64,000 nt of DNA, taken from assembly GCA_029379385.1 (NCBI GenBank), contig CM055617.1, positions 5,518,001 to 5,582,000 on the forward strand, in the 5' to 3' direction. This document shows, one piece after another, positions 1 through 12,000 of the stretch. Position numbers and translations under genes: made by a program. Origin of the DNA: Quillaja saponaria (taxonomy: Eukaryota; Streptophyta; Magnoliopsida; Fabales; Quillajaceae). Under the pieces are notes generated by a model, which searched no databases, was not told the DNA's origin, and worked only from the letters and a program-made list of their open reading frames with translations. The stretch's first letter is position 1; each line of letters opens with the position of its first letter.

Positions 1-30
1 TTTATCTTTATAAAATATTTCTTATTTTAG

Positions 31-323
31 TCAGTTGCTATGGTGCCATCAAGGTATTCTTTTCTTATATCAAATTGGAAGCTTACTTTCTTAATATGAC
101 CCCTTCAGAAAATTCTGAACAACCTGCAGGACGCCAACCAGCATCAAACATGCTCAAAGATATACCACCCTCAGAGCCTTCCAATATTCCAAAGAAACAT
201 AAGCGGAAGAAGATTAAGTCAACCTCCTCTCCCAAGTCTACATCTTCTACTTCAAGATCCTCAAGAGCAGCAAAGCCCAAGGCTACGTACATTGATAGGC
301 AACAGGCACCAAACCTACTCTAG
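31..323 (+). CDS. Terminal exon of an unrecognised gene (5' part outside window)
   Basis: An intron end (pyrimidine/T-rich run then TTAG at 27-30) is followed by an open frame of about 97 residues ending in TAG at 321-323, so this is the last coding exon of a gene that starts before the window. The encoded tail begins with a short hydrophobic/aromatic stretch (SCYGAIKVFFSYIKLEAYF). It then becomes low-complexity: proline/serine-rich, a basic cluster (KKHKRKKIK, about residues 55-65 of the fragment) that could act as a nuclear localisation signal, and a Ser/Thr/Lys-rich end. I do not recognise the family. A nuclear chromatin or DNA-repair protein tail would fit, but that is only composition-based inference. 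The exon start is set by the splice acceptor, not by an ATG. Confidence 0.55.
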
Positions 324-1864
324 ACCCGGAGTAAGACTGTGAAGCAGGTGCAGAGAAAGAGATCCTACAATGTGCATACCAAAATTTTTGCACCCTTATT
401 TGGACTGTCCATAAGGGAAACAAGAAAATTCTAGGATGGGGATAATCATCTGTAAACTTAGAAGGAAAACATATTGCAATTACATGAAAATCAAACTTTG
501 GCAGAATATATGGGGAGTTATGGGGGTTGGTGGAGGATGTTGTTGAAGGGTCAAGGTTACTTTGGTAGTTGCAAATATTTGATGTTACAGTACATGTTGT
601 TAGTTGCAAATGCTCCTTTGAATTAAAAAGATTTGGCAGCCTTTAACATTCTTGTAAGAATTTGTTAGTGTTATGAAACTTGTATGTTCTATGTATATTA
701 AGATGTTACAGTACATGTTGTTAGTTGCAAATATTATTACCATATTATGATTCTTCCATTTTCATCCCCTTGTTCTGTCAACATGAAATATCGTACTCAT
801 GAATGTTGGAATATTTAAATGGCCATTTTGCTCATTCTTTTATGTATGAAACAATGAACCAAACATAGGAGTGTTAGGTGAAGTTACCAAAAACGACATG
901 CCAATTACTTGCACCTAATTGAGCCTTGTCACTGTGTGGCCATGGTAAATGAGATGCTAAGTACTTGAACCAATAGCCATTGAATCTACAGATGTCTTTT
1001 CAAATTTGGGCATGGAGTGTGGATCCAAATTTGTGGTTTTAATTTAGCTTATTTGGGTTTTAAACAGCTCATTCTTGAGGGCATCAACTATAGATCGTTC
1101 TTCTTATTGAAAAGGGTGTTTCTGACGAGGATAGTAGTTACTTGCTTGTGACAATCCTACAATCCTTGGAATTTACTGGAATTGTTACAGGGTGCAACAA
1201 AGCTTTCACAATGGCCTAAAAAGTAAAAACACAAAATAAATGCAATATGTAAAAAATAATAATTTATTTATTGCATAGTATTACAAGTATTGTCAATTCC
1301 ATCAATAAATATTAAATAATTTATTTATAACATCTTAACGAGTACCTTCAAAATAATATATTATAATAGGTGTCAAAACGTATACTTTATTGATGCCTTC
1401 CTTAAATCATTAAATCTTAATTTTGAGGTAAGAAGTTACCAAAACCACTAAAAGAAAAAAAAAAAAAAAAGACAGGGGCATTAATGGAACTTGAGAAGAA
1501 AAGTAACATTGAAGTCAGTGGCATTTTTGTCAATCAAATATAAAAATTTAAATGACCGTTAATCGTTGGCCCCGCCAAATACATCGCTGACTTAGAGGAT
1601 GAGGTTTCACCTGACTTATTCTTCACTAATTTTATGTGCAAAATCCAAACTTCTATCTCACTTTTTCCTCAACACCCATTTCTCTAAACACTCTCTAGTC
1701 CTCACCTCACGATCTGCTACCAATTAATTTGAAACGTAATCAAACAAGCTTCACCAACTTCTGTATTGGAACTTTTTGGACCAATTCTAACAAAATTTTG
1801 TTTTCCTCAATGATGAGGCCTCTGTCAATTTCTCAAATTTCATCCTAGTATTTTTTCGTTGTGA
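324..1864. other. 3' UTR of the first gene and intergenic DNA up to the COBRA-like gene
   Basis: No coding region is visible. The first 400 bases or so are probably 3' UTR and downstream sequence of the preceding gene and include a 31-bp direct repeat (entered separately). A 17-nt A run lies near 1455-1471. The last 250 bases (about 1620-1864) are C/T-rich with many CTC/TCT words, typical of a plant 5' leader, and probably hold the transcription start of the COBRA-like gene. I see no convincing TATA box there. Confidence 0.5.
581..732. repeat. 31-bp perfect direct repeat, 121-bp period
   Basis: The 31 bases at 581-611 recur identically at 702-732. Each copy begins GATGTTACAGTACATGTTG and ends GTTGCAAAT. 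The copies are 121 bp apart and lie just downstream of the first gene's stop codon, presumably in its 3' UTR. The sequence between copies is not itself repeated. Confidence 0.85.
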
Positions 1865-3933
1865 ATGAAAGATATGAAAAGGGCACTGAGATCACTATTA
1901 TTTGTGTTCTTAATGCTTTCTTGCAGAATTAATTGGAGTAAAGCTCAAGATGACAATGATGAAACACCTGCTGCTCCACCTCCTGCTGTAGAAAATTGTA
2001 ATGGGATTTTCTTGTCTTACCAATTCAATTCCCGGACGAAAGAATACCCTCATGTCAAGAATGTATCAGCACAAGCTTGGGCTTTCAATTCCACTGCAAC
2101 AGTTCTCAATACCGGCACGTATGCACTTAAAGCTTGGAAGATATTCATTGGGTTTCAGCACAAGGAGATCCTAGTTGCTGCTAGTGGAGCAGTTTTAATG
2201 GATGCACAAGATTTCCCAGCTTCTGTTGGTAATGGAACTTACTTCTCTGGATCATCTCAGGCTGATTTGGAAACCGCCATTGACACAGCCGGGGATATGT
2301 CCCAAATCCAAGTTCAAATTCAACTTAGTGGTACCCAATTTGGGGTTAAGCCACCAAGAATTCCTATGCCTAAAACCATTAAATTGGTAAATGATGGATT
2401 CAAGTGCCCTACACCTACTGTTCATAGTGAGTTCTTAACAAATACATCTTTGTTTTCTTTTAATCTTATTCCTTTGAATTTCTTTAACAATTGTAAAAGT
2501 TTTGTGGGTTTTGTTACACAGAGAGCGAAATGTATGCTTGTTGTGTAAGAAATCCAAAATATAAGGTGAAGGAAGTGAAGATAAAATTCTTGCCACGCCA
2601 GAAGGGTGATCTTACCATAGATTATGACATTCTTCAGGCCTATGAGAATAACTATCTTGCTCAAGTAACCATAGACAACAATAATCCTTTAGGTCGTCTC
2701 GATCATTGGAATTTAACCTGGGAATGGATGAGAGGAGAATTCATAGAATCGATGAAAGGCGCTTACACACGTGAAATAGACTATGCAGACTGCATTTATG
2801 GTGCTGCAGGACAATACTACCAACAGATGGATTTTTCTAAGGTTATGAATTGTCAAAAGAAACCGATCATCGGTGACTTACCTCCTGAGAAAGCAAATGA
2901 TACCCAAGTTGGAAAAATACCTTATTGCTGCAGAAATGGTACCATTTTGCCAACCATCATGGATGAAACACAATCAAAGTCCGTATTTCAGTTGCAGGTG
3001 TTTAAACTTCCACCTGATTTGAATAGAACAGCTCTTTATCCTCCTGAAAGATGGAAAATTGTTGGAGTTCTTAATCCAGATTATAAATGTGGGCCACCCT
3101 TAAGAGTGGATCCTTCACAGTTTCCTGACCCAAGTGGACTTCAGGCTACAAGCCTTGCTATTGCATCCTGGCAAATAGTCTGCAACATAACAAGGCCTAA
3201 AAAAGGGCAATCTCATTGCTGTGTTTCTTTCTCTGCTTATTACAATGAATCTGTTATACCTTGCAATACATGTGCTTGTGGTTGCGAAAACACAGAGAAA
3301 TGTGATCCAGATGCCCGAGCCTTGCTTCTCCCTCCCGAAGCTCTCCTGGTTCCCTTTGCAAACAGGAAAGAAAAGGCTGTAGCTTGGGCTAAACTAAAGC
3401 ATTTTCATGTTCATAAACCATTACCTTGTGGTGACAACTGTCGGGTTAGCTTAAACTGGCACGTCAATTCAAATTACAAAAGTGGGTGGACAGCTCGAAT
3501 CACTTTATTCAATTGGGAGGAAATTAATTTTGAGAATTGGTTTGTTGCAATCCAAATGAAGAAAGCTTCTCGAGGCTATGAAAATGTGTACTCTTTCAAT
3601 GGAACATTACTTGAAGAGCTCAACAATACTATCTTCTTCCAAGGGTTAGCAGGATCAAATTACTTGCTTGGTGAAACGAATGGAACAAACCCAAAGAAAG
3701 ATCCAAGGGTGCCTGGAAAACAACAATCTGTCGTGTCCTTCACAAAGAAGCTAACACCAGGCATCAAAGTATCAAAGGAAGATGGATTTCCTTCAAAGGT
3801 CTTTTTCAATGGAGAAGAGTGCTCCCTTCCTTCTCAACTTCCAATCGGAAATGGAAACCGGTATCATGTAAATTTAATACTAGTAATGTTAGTCACAGTT
3901 TTGACCTTGATAATGAATCAGGTTTTTTATTAG
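1865..3933 (+). CDS. COBL7: COBRA-like protein (COBL7/COBL10 subgroup), GPI-anchored
   Basis: Two exons, 1865-2426 and 2522-3933, encode 657 residues. The intron at 2427-2521 has GTGAGT and ACACAG ends. COBRA family proteins are extracellular GPI-anchored glycoproteins that help orient cellulose deposition and control cell expansion or pollen-tube growth. Visible: an N-terminal signal peptide (about residues 1-27, hydrophobic core LLFVFLML); the extra N-terminal domain of the COBL7-11 subgroup joined by CPTPT to the core COBRA domain; the diagnostic CCVS motif at about 420-423 followed by the CNTCACGC cysteine cluster; many NxS/T sites; and a hydrophobic C-terminal tail (last 20 or so residues) expected to be replaced by the GPI anchor. 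Length matches the subgroup (about 650-670). All frames are open. The exact paralogue number is uncertain; it could be COBL7, 8, 9, 10 or 11 type. Confidence 0.92.
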
Positions 3934-4458
3934 TACACTGAAAAACCGAGTCGTTTGTACAAAACAAGCTTGCTTTTAAATTTCATGTAGTAGTTGAGAT
4001 CTTAGTTCCATGATTCACAGCATTTCACAATCCTTGTGTCTGACTTTCAAAAACATGTTGACTTGTAGCACTATAAGTTGTTGATAGGGCCTGCCACAAG
4101 CTGACAAGCCAAACTTGTAATGCCCTGTATCTGCAAAAACAAGAATTAAAACAAAATCCTGCAACCGTCTTCATCTATTAAAAATTCAGAGACAAGTTAC
4201 TCCATCGCTTTCTCCCCAATTAAAAAAATAATGAGAGCAACCCAACCCCATTCAATCACTCTAATTTTAACTAAATCCACATTGTAACTATCACTATGCA
4301 GTATGCAGCTATGCTCACTACATTTCAAATAAAAATAATATGCACCACTAAATTTATGCAAAGCCAGCACATTTTTACTGATCAATTGCTGACCTTCTAG
4401 ATCATCATCCCTTGTAATATAAACACTCATCTCAGCCAACCCATTTGTGAAATCCATC
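3934..4458. other. 3' UTR of COBRA-like gene and short intergenic spacer / LEA_2 upstream region
   Basis: Non-coding spacer of 525 bp. It must contain the COBRA-like 3' UTR and the promoter and leader of the LEA_2 gene that follows in the same direction. I see no repeat and no clear TATA box. Confidence 0.4.
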
Positions 4459-5049
4459 ATGGATAGAGGAAAAAAGTCTCATAGAGGACTTAAAATATGT
4501 ATTGGAATTGCAGCCATTCTTATTATTACATTGTTAGGGGTTCTAGTTGTTTTGTCCCTAACTATCTTCAATACTGAAGCACCCAAACTCATCACTGAAC
4601 CTGTCATCCTTGAAAAGTTTCGACTCATGGTGTTCCCTGTGACAGAGTTAGATCTTTCATTAGGCATAGTTGTCTTGGTCGATAATCGAAATTATGGAAG
4701 CTTTAAATACAAGAATAGCACAGCTTATATTAATTATCATGGGCATGTTGTGGCTGAATCTCCATTAGATGATGACACAATTCCAGCTCGTAAGAAGCAC
4801 AATATAAGCACATCAATGAATGTTATGGCAGGTAAGGTAATAGCAGATCAGAATTTTCAGGGTGACGTAGGAATTGGGATCTTAAATTTTACTTCAACAG
4901 CAAATTTGCATGGAAAGGTGAGCATTTTAAAGTTTTTCAATACGAAAGCCACCAGTTTTGTCACCTGTGACATCTCTGTATTCATCAATGCCAAGAACAT
5001 TACCTCTGTTTGCAGAACAAAGTTCCAAGTTATAGATTTTTCTACATGA
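4459..5049 (+). CDS. LEA_2 / NDR1-HIN1-like membrane protein
   Basis: An intronless frame of 196 residues. The start is the ATG at 4459; the same frame is open upstream, but only to a GTG at 4447. Visible: a short basic N-terminus (MDRGKKSHRG), one strong transmembrane helix (about residues 11-35), then a LEA_2-type beta domain with the usual pattern of alternating hydrophobic strands, several NxT/S sites and two late cysteines. The family (late embryogenesis abundant hydroxyproline-rich glycoprotein group, which includes NDR1/HIN1-like and LEA14-like proteins) holds plasma-membrane proteins often linked to defence or stress, but no specific role can be read from this sequence. It is short for the family yet shows no sign of truncation. 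Its neighbours are unrelated. Confidence 0.8.
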   Translation: MDRGKKSHRGLKICIGIAAILIITLLGVLVVLSLTIFNTEAPKLITEPVILEKFRLMVFPVTELDLSLGIVVLVDNRNYGSFKYKNSTAYINYHGHVVAESPLDDDTIPARKKHNISTSMNVMAGKVIADQNFQGDVGIGILNFTSTANLHGKVSILKFFNTKATSFVTCDISVFINAKNITSVCRTKFQVIDFST

Positions 5050-7291
5050 GTAGGAGTAGTAGTTATAAATGTAAGATATTACAATTCATTCTCGATATCT
5101 CACTTATATAGTTTAAGTTTTTTGGTGAAATTATTTTTTGACATGGTATTGATTAGAGCTTCGGTCATGACAAAGTGGTTAAGGATTCAATCTCTTTCAA
5201 TTCTATTTTTCAGCACAAGATACGAGGAGAGTCTATGCATTCTTCATGCTCACAAGTCCAAAAAACTTGCACATGTACATCGGTATAAGAGATTAAAACT
5301 CATCACTATAGTCTCATCTAATAAGTTAAGCTGAAACATTCAATTACGGGACAATTATAAAATTCTATTAATTTATTTTGTAAAGGTAACATAAATTTGA
5401 TATAATTGCTAACTTTAAAATCAGAGTAATGTTATTATTCTTTGAAATAAAGGAAGTTGTTGATAAGTTGGTCTCATTTTAGTGACGAAATTTGTGAATG
5501 AGAAATAGGTGGTTGTAAATTTATTAGAAGCACTTATAATTTTACAACGTTTACGTGTTGAAGTTGAGAAGGAGGAACAGATTGGATATGAGAATTATTA
5601 ATGCAAAACAACATTGTTTGAGTAACATTAAAAATTTGTCATTGTCAAATATTTTTTTTCAAAAAATTTCCTCTCAATTCTATGTAAGTTTAATTTGTTT
5701 GGTTTCATATCTAGCAGCTACATTCACATTTATGAGTTCAAAGAAGAGTTTATTTTCTTGAATCTCTTTTTCTCTCTAAGACAAAGGAGCACACATGTTT
5801 GTGGAGATCAACGCATTATGTTGGGTAAACAAATAAAGACACACAAATACCACAAAACATATAACAGCGAGTCAGCGATATCGATTCATGATAATTCACA
5901 AACTGAAGGAACATAATAATCACTACCAGAAAAAAAACTTATTTTATAACGGAAGCTAAATCATTTTGTGATGAATTTGATCCGTCGAAAATCTCTCAAG
6001 GAGAGAATTATGTGAGAGAGAAGGTTTGAAATCTTCCCTTTTAATAAGGGACAAAATAATCTTTTCATTAGATGATGACTTAATTATAAGAACAAATGTT
6101 AGAATGTTCTAATGATAAATTATCAAATCATCATCAATCCATCGAAATTGAATTAACCAACTTAATTTTATAATCAAGTTTTTGCATAAGGTACGTAAAG
6201 AAAATTGAGCATTTGTAATTGTCAACACTGATAAAGTTTAATGAGCTTACGGGTAAGAAAGTGCTATAAGAAATTATAACTCGTAAATGTGATATTGGGT
6301 ATGTTTAGTTAAGATATGTATAAAAATATTGTGTAAAAATACTTTATGTAGAGTTTTTATAATGTTTAAAACTGAATGTATAATTGAAAGGGGCAAAACC
6401 CAAATTAAGAACCACAAATTATTTATTTTTAATTTGAAAATTAAAAGAAAAACAACATCGAACCTAGTTATATAATTAGTGAATGAAATTTAATAGATTC
6501 CGAGTAACAAAAAGAGAGTAAAGAACCTTATTATGAATTTAATTAATTAAGATCAGTACTCTTTATATTATTCTTTGTTTAATCTAACCTGGCAGTATTA
6601 TATTTTATCAATTAATTCCAAAAATCACATTTTGTAGTCAAACATCATAGGTATGTACAAAGAGAGTGTACCAAGGTAGTTATGCACAAATGGTAAGCCA
6701 CATTATTGAGAATAGTCATCCTTTTTTAATTCCTTAACAGCATTATTAGAATTAAGAATTAGTTAATATAATTTATTCCCTTAATTGCTCTTAAACTTGA
6801 TTTCCTGTTACTATTCACACAATTTCTTTCATTTTAAGGATAAGATAGCGTTCGTATCAGTTTATACTCGACTGAATTCATCTACACAATTCCATTCCAT
6901 ATGGTCAAAATTAAACCAACCCCATTAATGTCTATTTGCAGCAATTCAATTTTTATTACTCATTTTGCTCAGTGTATTATAATTCATCTATTAACAACAA
7001 CAATATAATAAATAAAGAAAATGTCCCTTTTAATTAAGTAACATATATACAAAGATGTCAATATAATTTACGACATTGTAGGGTTTGATTAACATAAGGT
7101 TAATGATAAAAACTGAAAAGCTGTACAAAATGACCGTTTTAACAAAAATATATTCATCATTTAAAAGTTTAAGTCATGTTGAATTATTAAGACACAAATA
7201 TTAAATACACAATCTTACTAATAAATAAATTCCTCTATTCTTATTCAGTTTTTTTTTTTTAATGTACTTGCTAAATAAATATACGTATATA
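5050..7291. other. AT-rich intergenic DNA, possible CACTA transposon end
   Basis: No gene seen. At 5921 the sequence CACTACCAGAAAA begins, followed by TTTGTGATGAATTTGATCC-type words that resemble the terminal and subterminal parts of plant CACTA (En/Spm) elements. No matching opposite terminus (TAGTG end) was found nearby, so this would be a truncated relic at best. The rest is AT-rich sequence without visible structure. Confidence 0.3.
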
Positions 7292-7527
7292 TCTACACTA
7301 TTATAAAAGTGAGAGAACCCTTCTGGTTTCAAATTATATAATATATATTTATTTAAATTATTTAAAAAATATTATTAAATCTCATTCCATCACTTAATAA
7401 CTATACCACTCATTTTAATTAAAAAAAATCCCACTTCCTTTACACTCAATAAACAGTAACCTCCACATCACTCTCAGTCACAAACAAATTCATATACTTT
7501 TCTTAAGAAAAATCATTATGTGACTAG
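7292..7527 (+). mobile_element. Short non-autonomous Helitron-like element
   Basis: The segment starts TCTACACTATTATAAAAG, the classic plant Helitron 5' end (TC, then TMTAYTA-like), with an A immediately upstream. It ends CTAG followed by T. A palindrome TTTTCTTAAGAAAA (7498-7511) lies 12 nt before the CTAG end, as expected for the Helitron 3' hairpin, although Helitron hairpins are usually more GC-rich. The 236-bp body is AT-rich and non-coding. A second, diverged member with the same interior words and a similar end (ATGACTAA, then T) lies near 19.57-19.85 kb. Confidence 0.5.
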
Positions 7528-9000
7528 TATATATTTATATATAATTTGCATGCATGCAAATTTTTTTTGGCAAAATTATGTGCTAACATTAAAGACTTCC
7601 CATTACATTGCATTATGTATGTTGTTTGTTATATTCTTACAAGCTGTACTAATTGTTTGTCTCAAAATATTTTGTCTTAATTTTCTGTTTAACCAAACAG
7701 GTTACTATATTCTACAACGTGAAAACTGCGTTTTCAGAGAGTGAAACGCTGCAAAGCGACGTAAGAATTTGAGAGTTTTTGGTTGGAAGTTACTGAGAAT
7801 CTGCTAGCTGTGATTCATTTTCACCACCATATCCATCTGAAGAAATTAAAAACATGAGAAGAGGATAGATGAGATTACATTTCTCTCTCTCTCTCTCTCT
7901 TAATTTCTCTCTACTACAGCATTTATGTCTTCCTCCCTTTCCATAAATGCTATTACACACTCTGCAATAACTCCTTCTCTGCCACATCTCTCCCTCCCAC
8001 CTGTTCATTCAGACTCTCCTCCTTCTCTTTCTTCTCCTCTCTCTCTAGATTTTGTCTCCTCTTTCTCCTCGTCCGTTTCTTTAATTCTCTCCCCCACCTT
8101 CAACAGTGTTCTTCTTAAATCACAGCAACTCCTTCCCTCTCCATTAAAATCTAGTTTAACCGGTGACCCACTTCAGATCTTAATCCAAACTGCAAACCCT
8201 TTCATATTTTAAGTTGAGGTGGTACGATTTGATTGAGACGAGGTTGGCTTGCACTGTGATCTTTGTTGTTTTCTGCACTGAGTACTCTGTTTCTTACTTC
8301 TTTTTAAGATAAGAAACAAAAATTATTTTAGGGTCTAAATCTGAGTTTTTGGCAAGTAATTATTTAATAGTTGAAAAGGGCTAAATTCTTTTTGGCCTTT
8401 ATATTTAGCTTTTGTGTTGAGAGCCCCTCTGACTTTTTTATCCAAAGAATCTTACAAACCAACCCTCTTCCACAAAGAGACAATACTCAAACAAAACCCC
8501 ACAAACCGCTTAAGAAATTGAGGAGGGAGACATAAGAACAGGAAGAGGGAAAGGGTGCTTTGTCATTAGGGTTTGTAGGTCGGTGGCATAAGATTCTTGC
8601 CTGAAAAAGTGGTTCCTGCAACTCAAATAGCAAGGAGTTGCTTGCTTTTCCTTTCTCATCTTCACAGCTAGTTAAGGTAATCACTTATATATTCTAATAT
8701 TTTTGTTTTCAAAAAAAAAAAAAAATCATCTAAATTTCTTGCTGATCAAGGATTACTCTTGTCTGATTTTTTTAATTATTTTTTTAATTTATAATTTTTT
8801 TTCTCTCTTGTCTGAGAGTTCTGGCAAATATATGTATGTATGGTGCTTCTTCATCACTATATATATATTATACAATGAGAGCGTTGAATTAGTTTTGACT
8901 TTCCTATTTTTTATGGACAGATTTGGAAAAAAAGTAGAAAAGAGGAAGAAAATCACAGTGTAGCTTCATTCTAAAATTGAGGATTTAATTTGTTGTGGAG
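7528..9000. other. Upstream region and 5' leader of the HD-ZIP IV gene
   Basis: Contains a (TC)n tract (7882-7900) and a strongly pyrimidine-rich stretch to about 8110. This is typical of plant leaders and core promoters with Y-patches and GAGA/CT repeats. An AG-GTAATC donor-like site near 8676 and an ACAG acceptor-like site near 8920 would permit a 5' UTR intron, a common arrangement in ATML1/PDF2 genes, but this is inference. A 95-codon ATG frame at 7925-8212 encodes only Ser/Pro/Leu-rich low-complexity sequence and is not called as a gene. Confidence 0.4.
7882..7900. repeat. (TC)n microsatellite upstream of HD-ZIP IV gene
   Basis: An uninterrupted CT/TC dinucleotide run of about 19 bases, embedded in a longer C/T-rich region upstream of the homeodomain gene. 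Such tracts often sit in plant promoters or leaders; any regulatory role here is inferred. Confidence 0.8.
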
Positions 9001-12000
9001 ATGTTTCAGCCAAACATATTTGCACTTGAGCCTCATCATTATCATCTACTCGATATGCCGTCCCAAAAGACATCTTCTGATAGTGACTTAGGTAGGGTTC
9101 GAGACGATGATTATGAAACTAAATCAGGTACAGAAATGGAACTTCCTTCTGGTGATGAAGAACAAGATCCTAACCAACGATCCAAGAGGAAACGCTACCA
9201 TCGCCACACTCAGCGCCAAATCCAAGAAATGGAAGCGTAAGGCCAAAAAATGTGAATTCTACAAAACCTTTGTATATGTGATTTGATTATTATTCTGAAT
9301 TTTTTTTTCTTTTTGTTGTTTTGGATTATTTTATTTTCAGTTTCTTCAAGGAGTGTCCACACCCAGATGACAAGCAAAGGAAAGAGTTGAGCCGTGAGTT
9401 AGGCTTAGAGCCTTTACAAGTCAAGTTTTGGTTCCAAAACAAGCGCACCCAGATGAAGGTATAAATATATATATATATTTTATATGTATGGCTATAAATT
9501 AAGTATAGTATTAATATATATAAAAGACTGGTTTATTTCATGTTGCACTTGTTGAGTTGTTATTTATACTAATAGGCTCAAACTGAAAGGCATGAGAATT
9601 CTATACTGAAAGCTGACAATGAAAAACTTCTTGCTGAGAACAATCGGTACAAGGAGGCCCTAAGTAATGCCTCCTGCCCTAGCTGCGGTGGTCCGGCTGC
9701 TCTTGGTGAAATGTCGTTTGATGAGCAGCATTTGAGGATTGAGAATGCTCGCTTAAGAGAAGAGGTACAAGAAGAAACATAATATGTGCTACATGTATGT
9801 TTTTTCTTTTGGGTAATTCTAATCACGGCCTGATTATTTTGTAGAAAATTCTTTTTCATTGAATAAATGTACTTGCACCCCTAAACTTGTGTTCCTCTCC
9901 TTTTCACCATTCTAGAACCGACGATAACTTGTTCTTAGTTATTATTACATATTATTATAGCACTTAGCACTTAGCAGTACAAGTTATTACTAATTTAAAG
10001 AGGGGTGTGCAAGAATTTGGTTCGAGGTTTCCATTGTTAATTAGAGCACTCCTTATATGCTCTTCTATAGAACTAATTAATGTATTAATTTGGATTATTA
10101 TATATGCAGATTGATAGGATCTCAGGGATTGCGGCCAAATATGTAGGAAAGCCTTTGAGTAATTCATATTCCCACCTTTCATCACATATGCCTTCACGTT
10201 CTCTTGATCTTGGGGTTAGTAATTTTGGAGCACAGTCAGGCCTTGTAGGGGAGATGTATGGAGGCGGAGATCTTCTTACGTCAATCCAAGGTCCTAGTGA
10301 AGCTGACAAGCCCATTATTGTTGAGCTGGCTGTTGCAGCAATGGAGGAACTAACAAGGTTGGCTCAGGCTGGAGAGCCTTTATGGGTTCCAAATGACAAT
10401 TCCTCTGAGATTCTTAATGAAGATGAATACCTGAGGACTTTCCCTAGAGGAATAGGTCCAAAACCCTTGGGTTTGAAATCTGAAGCTTCAAGGGAATCAG
10501 TGGTAGTTATTATGAATCATATTAACCTTGTCGAAATTCTCATGGATGTGGTAGGGGTTCTTCCAACAATTAGTTTGGTCATCTTTCATTATAATTTGAT
10601 GAGTATGGGGTTGTTTTGAAATATATATATGTCTTCAATTAACTCGTTAATGGTTTTCAGAATCAATGGTCAGCTGTGTTTTTTGGTATTGTTTCAAGAG
10701 CTTTGACATTAGAAGTTCTATCAACTGGAGTGGCAGGGAACTACAATGGAGCATTGCAAGTGGTACATATACTAAAAATAAATACTTTTTTTTTGTTGAT
10801 CATTGATATAAATTCATCACTTTCATGGGGATCGACAGGAATGGATTGTGATTTTACAAACAAAAATAGAAAAACATATAGTATGCAATTTATCTGAAAT
10901 ATATTAATATGCTCTTAATTTCAGATGACAGCTGAGTTCCAGGTCCCTTCACCACTTGTTCCTACTCGCGAGAACTACTTTGTAAGGTACTGTAAACAAC
11001 ATGCTGATGGAACTTGGGCAGTGGTTGATGTTTCCTTGGAGAACCTGCGAACTAGTCCAATATCGAGGAATCGAAGAAGGCCATCTGGTTGTTTGATTCA
11101 AGAATTGCCAAACGGGTACTCAAAGGTTGCAGCTTTAACTTGAAATGACAGTCTCCTTAATTTGTTGATGTACTCTTAACGTTTATATATATATCATGAT
11201 GATAGTCATTAAGTGGTTTCCTTCTGTGCATGATACGTTAGGTTACATGGATTGAACATGTAGAAGTGGATGATAGATCTGTACACAGTATATATAGACA
11301 TATAGTTGATTCTTGCCTTGCTTTTGGAGCTAAACGATGGTTGGCTACATTAGACCGACAGTGTGAACGTCTTGCAAGTTCTATGGCGAGCAACATTCCA
11401 TCAGGAGACCTTTGCGGTAATGAAACAACATCTGATATTTTCCTTTTAACTTTTTGATTGAAAGTTTACTAGCTGCACCAGCGTCCTTTTTTATATCGTT
11501 TAGATCAGATATTTGCCCTCAGTGTTAATTTCAATTTTTATATATACAGTGATTACGAGTTCAGAAGGAAGGAAGAGTATGCTGAAATTGGCACAGAGGA
11601 TGGTAATGAGCTTTTGTACTGGTGTTGGAGCTTCCAAAGCACATGCCTGGACAATACTATCAGCAACAGGTTCTGATGATGTTAGGGTCATGACCAGAAA
11701 GAGTATGGATGATCCAGGCAGGCCGCCTGGTATTGTGCTCAGTGCTGCTACTTCCTTCTGGCTTCCGGTTACTCCAAAGAGGGTCTTTGATTTCCTTCGA
11801 GATGATAACTCAAGGAGTGAGGTATAATGAATTCCATTTCCCTTGTTTGATAATGTAGTACATTGTCTTTTTCTCAACAGATGTTATATTGTTGTTTCTA
11901 ACCTTAATATCTGTGAGTTTATGTCCCTATACAATAAGGTTGTTATCTTCATTCTTGGGTTAAAGTTGCACTAACAGATGCCAACTTGTAAAAATGGTAT

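Noticed and set aside
5160..5205. tRNA-derived SINE-like words (ATGACAAAGTGGTTAAGGATTC)
   Set aside because: An A-box-like word is present, but no B box at proper spacing and no poly(A) tail or target duplication can be seen.
7917..7948. Possible L1 boxes upstream of the HD-ZIP IV gene (AGCATTTA, TAAATGCT)
   Set aside because: The L1 box is TAAATGYA; both sites differ at the last base, and I found no exact match in the 1 kb upstream.
7925..8212. 95-codon open frame rich in Ser, Pro and Leu
   Set aside because: It lies in a C/T-rich leader or promoter tract, shows no domain and has the composition expected of a translated pyrimidine run.
10104..10619. Reading through exon ends of the HD-ZIP gene as separate small proteins
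   Set aside because: These open stretches coincide with exons whose splice sites and phases join into one family-length protein.
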